Origin: Calliopum simillimum | Lineage: Eukaryota; Arthropoda; Insecta; Diptera; Lauxaniidae | Reading direction: 5' to 3' | Length of the DNA: 64,000 nucleotides | Assembly (NCBI GenBank): GCA_951812925.1 | Contig: OX638368.1 | Location: 128,611,309 to 128,675,308, forward strand | In this document: positions 58,067 through 64,000 of the stretch, in pieces | Layout: every line of letters starts with the position of its first letter | Numbering within the stretch: position 1 is the stretch's first letter | Notes under the pieces: generated by a model | Seen by the model: only the letters and a program-made list of their open reading frames with translations | What the model was told of the DNA's origin: nothing | The model's database searches: none | Position numbers and translations under genes: made by a program

Positions 58067-58260
58067 TAGTACAGTCATTTGGTAGTTTTACCCGGAAAGT
58101 TTTGCGGGATTTTTGCGAATGAGTTGCTTTATAGATTTTGATGTGCTCTTTCAGAATTTCAACTTTGCTACCTCGAATCGTGTTCGCTCGCTCCGCCATA
58201 TTGAAAAAATGGCGTCCAAAATCAGTTTTTTACAAATATCTCTTTAACGGTTACATTTAG
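58067..58260. repeat. Half copy of palindromic family C
   Basis: 'tacagtcatttggtag', 'ggaaagttttgcgggatttt' and 'gctctttcagaatttcaact' match both arms of 22632-23383. Only one arm is present. Further phrases at 58230-58560 ('acaaatatctctttaacggt', 'cgtatgacctataatttag') are shared with the 202-1092 and 22632-23383 families. Confidence 0.7.
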
Positions 58261-59168
58261 AGAAAAACATTCTGGCGCAATATTGTTGCTTATAAAATTT
58301 TCTATAAAAATGACCAATGAATTGTTTTCGCACGACTTATACCTCAGGAGATATCCTAATTCAAAATTTAAAAAAAATTATTAAATTGTGCTTGCCGCTT
58401 ATAAGGCACATATGTGTTGAGCTTAAAATTACGATATCTCATGAACGGTGAGCGACATGTTTAAAGAACTATTTGCACTACAAGCTACATATTGCTTTTT
58501 TTTCGTATGACCTATAATTTAGGAGATATTTTTTAACCTTTGCCTTAACCTTTTCGGAACTTTTTCTTACCTTTTGACTTTAAAAATCGTTGGTGTTCAT
58601 ACTTACTACTAAGAGCCATCTTAACAATAAATGAAAATAATTTTTAAAAATTTTTGTTTCAAAAGTGGTTTTTTGGGAGTCATGACATATGGCATGAAAT
58701 GTACTCAAAGGTAATAAAAGTACCAAAATTTACATTTTAATTTTTAATATACATAATTCTAATGATTTTGTGCTTAAATATCATATCAAATCATATCATA
58801 AGGATTTTCTAGTAAAAAAATTTTAAAAAGGTGTTTTGCCATATTATAGGTCGAGGCCGAATAAGAAATACCCTACACCTAATCCTAGAAGAGCAAACAA
58901 TTTGGATTTTTTTGATTATTTTGTACTTGGAGCGCTCCATGGTTTCTGTATTCATTACATATTGATCGCACTTTAAAGGGTTTTTTGAAATTATGGGTGT
59001 GCAACCTCATTCCGATCCAATAAATTATCTATTGCTTCTAAATTTTCCACAAATAAATCGTTATGAGCATCCAAATTGATTACTATTATTCTAAAGGCTA
59101 TGAATTTCATCACGATCTAAAAAATATTTTGTACATCCTCTTTCCAAATCAGAACAGCTCTAAATTGT
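58261..59168. other. Gene-poor stretch, nothing recognised
   Basis: Mostly decayed repeat DNA. No gene supported. Confidence 0.35.
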
Positions 59169-59174
59169 TTACAA

Positions 59175-59330
59175 ATTTCGTCTTTGCAGTGGAATTAGAA
59201 ACCTGGAACCTGGGTACTTAATTCTGCGTCTGATCACTGCAGGGTAAGTGCACAGCATATGCTCTGCTTCTTCGAAGTCCTCTTGACATCGTTGTTTACC
59301 GGGCCCATCTATTTGGGTAGTAAATAAGTA
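59175..59330 (-). pseudogene. LINE ORF2 C-terminal fragment
   Basis: Minus-strand 'QRCQEDFEEAEHMLCTYPAV', then 'RRRIKYPGSRFL', fits the C-x-x-x-x-x-E-x-x-x-H-x-x-C-x-x-P-A block at the end of jockey-like ORF2. A 'ggttaggttaggg' stretch at 59697-59709 is also typical of LINE 3' tails, but its link to this fragment is uncertain. Confidence 0.55.
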
Positions 59331-59354
59331 CCTATATAGTGTCCTGACATTTAG

Positions 59355-59478
59355 GGTATTCCTAAAAAAAAGCAACGAAAGCCTCGTAAACTCGTAAAAC
59401 TGTCAAAGTTCGTATTGATTTTGACAACTATTACGAGTTTACGGGATTCTCGGGACTTTTACACGTTTTAAGGGATAC
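59355..59478. repeat. Palindromic MITE (copy 2 of 2)
   Basis: Same ends and stem as 5670-5790: 'cctcgtaaactcgtaaaac' faces 'tacgagtttacggga', with the terminal 'cacgttttaagggatacc'. Confidence 0.65.
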
Positions 59479-59927
59479 CTTCATAATTTCAGTGTAGATT
59501 TTTACATTTTTTCCACTGATGTTTAAAATTGTTACCATCATACTAAACTTTTTTCATCTGCTGCACGCAAGAACTTTTCTTGGGGTCCTCACTAGTTGAT
59601 AAGGCTTTTTTCGTCCCATTTCCGAATTAAGTTATTTTTAAAGGTGTTGTTCACTTCGTAGAAGGCTTCTGGAAGTATATTTTGCCCCTCTCTTAGGTTA
59701 GGTTAGGGTGGCAGCAATAATACCACATATATATCACAGGGGTCAATAATGATACCACTAACTCTCTTATTAAAGTCTATTCATAAGCTCTGGTCATTTT
59801 AATTGGGTGTTTGATCAAAATGAAGGATCCTGCCAGTACATCAAATCTTTGAATGTCACTTTGTGAATTTTTGTTCTTTTAAGGAACTGAAAAACGGCTG
59901 ACCAATGCATTTCAGTCTAGTTCTTGC

Positions 59928-60380
59928 TATTGATTAGCAAACCAAGACCAAGACCATAGCAGTCTTGGTCTTGGTCTTGTCCTTGCACATTAAATCTTGG
60001 TCTTGGTTTTGATATTGAGTCTTGGTCTTGATATTGCTCATTAAGTCTTGGTCTCTGTCTTGATCTTGGTCTTGAAAAAATTTTCAGAGATATTGAGTAT
60101 TCAAAATTTGCAAAACCATATTTTTCCAAAGCAGTTGGGTTTTTAAGATGCTAAAATTCAAATCGAGAGATGATTTTATCTACAAAACGGGCGTGAAACA
60201 AATTTTAACTATAAATTAGCAAGACTGAAAAGCAGTCTTGGTCTTGACAATTATCGTGAGCAAGACCAAGACTGTAGCAGTCTTGGTCTTGGTCTTGCAA
60301 AAATATCAGCATTTTGGTCTCGCAAAATTAGCAAGACCAAGAACAAGACGCAAGATCAAGACTAATTTTGCTCATCACTA
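59928..60380. mobile_element. CCAAGA word-array hAT-like MITE, inverted orientation, exact 8-bp TSD
   Basis: GTTCTTGC on both sides (59920-59927, 60381-60388). The right end TTTGCTCATCACTA is intact; the left end is mutated (TATTGATTAGCAAA). Hexamer arrays and middle match 50395-50844. Confidence 0.85.
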
Positions 60381-60388
60381 GTTCTTGC

Positions 60389-62339
60389 CGAAGCGGAGCA
60401 GGACATGAGTTTCCATTGCCTTCATAAGCCCCGTGTCTTGGTTTCCAGATTAGAGTCATATAATTTCTCCTGGATAAGGCTTGGATAAATTCAAATCACT
60501 TTTAGACAAGCCTTGAATAAAGTTAAAACATTATTTATGATTTCAGAGTCGGTAACTGTCCGAGGAAATGCATATGTATATCGGAACCGGAAGTGCGCAT
60601 AACGCTATAGCGAGGACCTTTGCTTAAAAAACGGAAGTTATTTCCAACACCTGGATTAGTTAACTCTTCGAAAATTGCAATTATTTGAATTAGACATCAA
60701 ATTTATGAGTAAAAACACCTTCCAACCAATGCAGTTCTTCCCAACCAAATGAAAAATTTCAGCACCTTTGGATAAAATTTATGTCATATGGCATAATGCG
60801 AAATAAAAAAAGTCTTACAGCATTATTGAATCATGTTAGAGGTCTACATGTTTTTACACTTGTTAAACCAATATTCAGCTTCTTGATGACATACATAAAA
60901 TTTTCAATTAAAACTGTTTGTTTAATAAAAATAATAATAATATGAAGTGAACTTTTTTTGCAAAATACGTCATTGGATATCGTCGTTCATTCTTTTTAGT
61001 CATACAGCTTACTGCATCCACCAATCGATATAATTCTTTTTTTATCTTTTACTCAAAACATTTGAGAAAATAAGAAAAATTAAAAAAAAAAATAACTTTT
61101 AAGTTTTTATGACTTCAAACAGACCTTGAAAAGCGACTATGCCATATGGCATAGACTAACCGAGAGGGTTAATGGTGCTTACGTTGTCCGTTACGTTTTT
61201 CAAGCAAATAAAAGTTAAGATTCTATGTTATGCATGCACAAAGTAGACTGTCAAATTGTTTCCGGGCGAAAGAAAAAGAAACTGTCAAATATGGCATTAA
61301 AAATCAAACAAGCGCGGCGAATTCAACGAATAGACCGACAGAATTACGAAGCAAAAAGCATTTTCGTTCGTTTCATTTTTCACATAAGTCGCGAAATTTA
61401 AATTTTCTTACTTCCATTAAGAATTTATAGGAAAAACGTTAAATAATAAAGTAAATTCCAATAATATTAACAAATGCATAATCTTGAGAATATTTTACAA
61501 CTGAAATCAAAGTGAACAACATAAAATCACAAACTTAAGCCGCAAAAATTGCAAAAAAAAAAAAAAAAAATCGCGAAGCAACGAGAACGAATTTCAGAAG
61601 AAAAAGAATAGAAAAAAGGAGAGGTGTTTGTGGATGGATTTTTTTTTTATTACGCTTAGTATAAAATGCGAAATTTGTGCAAATATTTATTTAAAAAATT
61701 ACATTCAAATTGCTTTATGTAACAGAAAAATTTCTGAAAACTGGAAAATTCATTTTTGAAGAAGTGATATTGCATTTAAAATTCTAGGGAAAAAAAAAAT
61801 TATTGATTCCACTCGCGTTGGTTTGATTTTCTTTTTTGCTGTTTTTTCACAGTTTTAAGAGAAAACCGGAGCAAAAGCAAGTCACGCGGTTATTTGTAGC
61901 AAAAACTAAAAACGAGTGAAGGAAAAAATCAAATGAAAAATCTTTTTTAATTGTGTTTTTGTGCGGAAAATTTTCATAGAACTCGAAACAAAAAAAGAAA
62001 AATTCTAAGTGTTAAAAATTTTATTTGAAGGTTAAAAGCGCTTCGCTCCAAAAAAAAGCAGAAAATCCGATCATTGCACGAACTAATACTACTACGACGA
62101 ATGCTGCAAAAGAAGAAGCAAACAAAAGTAAAACCTTAATCGCGCGGAGAAAAGAGGAGTTTGGTACTTGGATTTTTTTTACTGCTAATTTTTTTTCAAA
62201 CTTCAGTGGCATATTCTCGTGCGCCGCCCCATCCGCACTTAAACGATCGTCCTCCATCCAACAGCGAAGCAGTGCCAGCAGAGACGCAACGTCAGACAGA
62301 CAATAGTAGCAAAAAAAATTTACACTGAATTTTGCGGCG
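60389..62339. other. Intergenic or leader DNA
   Basis: No supported gene. From about 61250 on the composition changes to AAAAC/GAAAA-rich, leader-like sequence, which may already be transcribed with the exon at 62340-62674. The 93- and 78-codon frames at 62025-62306 overlap on opposite strands and are low-complexity. Confidence 0.35.
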
Positions 62340-62674
62340 CTCTAATTTATTGTTCTTTATACACTACGGCGGCGGCTGCAATTCGTTTCCCCTGCGTTTC
62401 AAAAAATAAATAAAATAAATCTTGTTCGCTCGTATTCCTTGAATGATATTTCCCCTAAATTTCTGTTTTCATAGCAATAGTTCGCACAATTCTAAAAAAT
62501 CTTGTTAAAATAGATAGCAAGTTACAAAAATTCAACAAAAAATTAAAAAAAATTTAACTTTGGCTTATTCATCGCGCCGCGGTCGCCGTCATCTCTTTGT
62601 TGTTTTTGTTTCCCCACATTTTGCTCTGCGTGCATTGCATCGTTGTGTGCTGAACTGTTAAACTGTCATGGCCG
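62340..62674 (+). CDS. Possible first exon: 5' leader with ATGGCCG|GTAAGT
   Basis: GC-richer leader ('cggcggcggctgcaattcg' near 62365, 'cgcgccgcggtcgccgtcat' at 62573) leads to ATG at 62668 in the context CTGTCATGGCC. A full consensus donor follows after seven coding bases (G|GTAAGT at 62674/62675). A start codon split off on its own exon is common in large fly genes. It could be an alternative start of the gene with the 57818 exon, or a new gene running off the window. The next exon is not in view. Confidence 0.4.
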
Positions 62675-62769
62675 GTAAGTTTTTTTTTTTGTAATTCTGC
62701 TTTGTTTCTCCTTTTAAATTTCCCCTTATTATTTTTGTTTTGTACTTTTTTTTATTAAAAAAAATATAT

Positions 62770-63960
62770 CTGTCAAAAACTTGGCTCAAAGTGCCCAGTC
62801 ATTTGGAAGAAAATTCATTACGCCAATATTGTTGAAAGGGGCCTTTGGTTGGACTAAACTATAATTGTGCAGTAACAAAACCTTTGGGTAATTTCGACAT
62901 CATACATATCGTCCCCTTTCCAGGTTAACCACTTAAGGGTTTGCCCATAAAGCTCGTTGGGCAGTAGTCACGCTTTGTCCATTTTTGGTATTTTTTTTAA
63001 GGAAATGTCTATACGGGGCGTTCCGCGTACGCGAAAGCTCCTCTCTCTCTCTCAATTTACTCAATTAGCGTACGCGAAACTCAATTAGCGTACGCGAAAT
63101 CCAGTGAAGTTTTTTCCCCCGGGGAACTTGATTAATTTATGTACTGATCCGCGGCCGAAGGCCGCCGCGAAGCCGGTGTCGGATTTTCGGGAGTTTTAAA
63201 TCCTGAGCTGCGGCCGCAGGCCGCCCACTAACCCCTACTTTTATGTAAAATTACTGTTGTAACGAAAATGCGTCCCGGGGGAAAAAAACTTCACTGGATT
63301 TCGCGTACGCTAATTGAGTTAATTGAGAGAGAGAGAGGAGCTTTCGCGTACGCGGAACGCCCCGTATAGACAGACTCTTTTTTTAAGTACATAGTCCCCC
63401 TAACTGCAAACGAAAATTTGTAGTTAAATTTCTTAGCTTAGAAGGGCTATTGTGATTAAAATCAATTCATAAAAGTTATACGACACGAAATATTCAAACA
63501 CAGATTTCTCGAAAGTGATGTGAGTGTAGATAGAACCCTGTTGTTCTAAGGTCGCGATCTGTCAAAAACTTGGCTCAAAGTGCCCAGTCATTTGGAAGAA
63601 AATTCATTATGCCAATATTGTTGAAAGGGGCCTTTGGTTGGACTAAACTATAATTGAGAAGTAACAAAACCTTCGGGTAATTTCGACGTCACAAACATAT
63701 CGTCCCCTTTCCAGCTTAACCATTTAAGGGGTTGCCCCCTTAAACCTCGTTGGGCAGTAGTCACACTATGTGCATTTTTGGTGTTTTTTTTTTTCTAACT
63801 GTACTGCAAACGTAAGTTTGAAGGTAAATTTCTTAGCTTAGAAGGACTTCTAATAGATTTCATTGTGCTTAATTCCAATCTGGTCGCAGAACTCCACGCT
63901 TACACATCAGTATTTCGAGATTTTCTTATCCTAAGAGCTGGTTCATACGACTGACTAAAT
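62770..63960. repeat. Tandem pair of a ~0.4-kb repeat
   Basis: 62770-63000 plus 63387-63555 is copy 1; 63558 onward is copy 2. Both hold 'tctgtcaaaaacttggctca', 'ggggcctttggttggactaa' and 'aaatttcttagcttagaagg'. The word-array element at 63001-63377 splits copy 1 only. Confidence 0.75.
63001..63377. mobile_element. Word-array element 'GCGTACGC' (copy 2), exact 9-bp TSD
   Basis: TTTTTTTAA on both sides (62992-63000, 63378-63386). Ends GGAAATGTCTATACGGGGCG and, inverted, GAGTCTGTCTATACGGGGCG are the same two end types as at 30183-30713, in the opposite orientation. Arms carry 'tagcgtacgcgaaa', 'gagagagagaggagctttcg' and 'ttttttcccccggggaactt'. The core unit lies at 63141-63263. Non-coding. Confidence 0.88.
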
Positions 63961-64000
63961 AGTCTGGCGATAGTTCTAAACACCGGAGGGAAGCAAAGCT

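Noticed and set aside
59917..60129. 70-codon minus frame
   Set aside because: Same hexamer-array product in the inverted MITE copy.
1..64000. tRNA, rRNA, CRISPR array or bacterial-type operon
   Set aside because: None seen; the spliced genes and eukaryotic transposons show this is nuclear fly DNA. Short tRNA-like folds cannot be excluded without a covariance-model search.

Overview
The window looks like nuclear DNA of a higher fly (Diptera, Brachycera). It is very AT-rich and repeat-laden. Spliced genes have short (64-67 bp) as well as transposon-swollen introns with GT-AG borders, and the Mob1 protein is almost identical to the Drosophila/human family. A tephritid-like fly with a large genome is my guess; the species cannot be fixed from this sequence alone.

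Four genes are well supported. (1) 1510-2707 (+): mats/Mob1, the Hippo-pathway kinase activator; its first exon lies left of the window. (2) 15214-6048 (-): a four-exon CRAL-TRIO (alpha-tocopherol-transfer-protein-like) lipid carrier of 274 aa, whose 6.5-kb first intron is a nest of transposons. (3) 25406-25157 (-): a two-exon gene for a 61-aa secreted peptide, with TATA box, initiator and a 64-bp intron. (4) 29656-37237 (+): Taf1B, the RNA polymerase I initiation factor, six exons, 890 aa. To the right, 38-64 kb is gene-poor. It holds one convincing unidentified coding exon (57818-58026, +) and two possible transcript starts (about 43390-44119, and 62340-62674 with an ATG followed directly by a splice donor), perhaps parts of one large gene that continues past the window.

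Most of the remainder is mobile DNA. Coding remnants: mariner copies (33060-34234, 9205-9932), a Tc1/mariner-type transposase (48411-49980), hAT (24282-24590), another transposase tail (37354-37479) and three non-LTR retrotransposon fragments (10028-11860, 18507-20340, 59175-59330). Non-coding elements are numerous, and many have readable target-site duplications (TSDs): piggyBac-like (TTAA), PIF/Harbinger-like (TTA/TAA), mariner-like (TA), hAT-like (8 bp) and several long palindromes.

The most unusual signal is a class of non-autonomous elements built from inverted arrays of a family-specific short word around a central core. Words are GCGTACGC (30183-30713, 63001-63377), GGACATAATCCCCAT (13132-13900), TTCCGGAA (48673-49293) and CCAAGA (44560-44990, 50395-50844, 59928-60380, remnant 20626-20772); a cluster of ATAACGCCCAAA words at 3985-4240 may belong too. 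The first two families share a GC-rich core of about 148 bp (1 or 2.6 copies) although their ends differ. The first three families are flanked by 9-bp duplications, as Mutator-like elements are; the fourth has 8-bp duplications, as hAT elements do.
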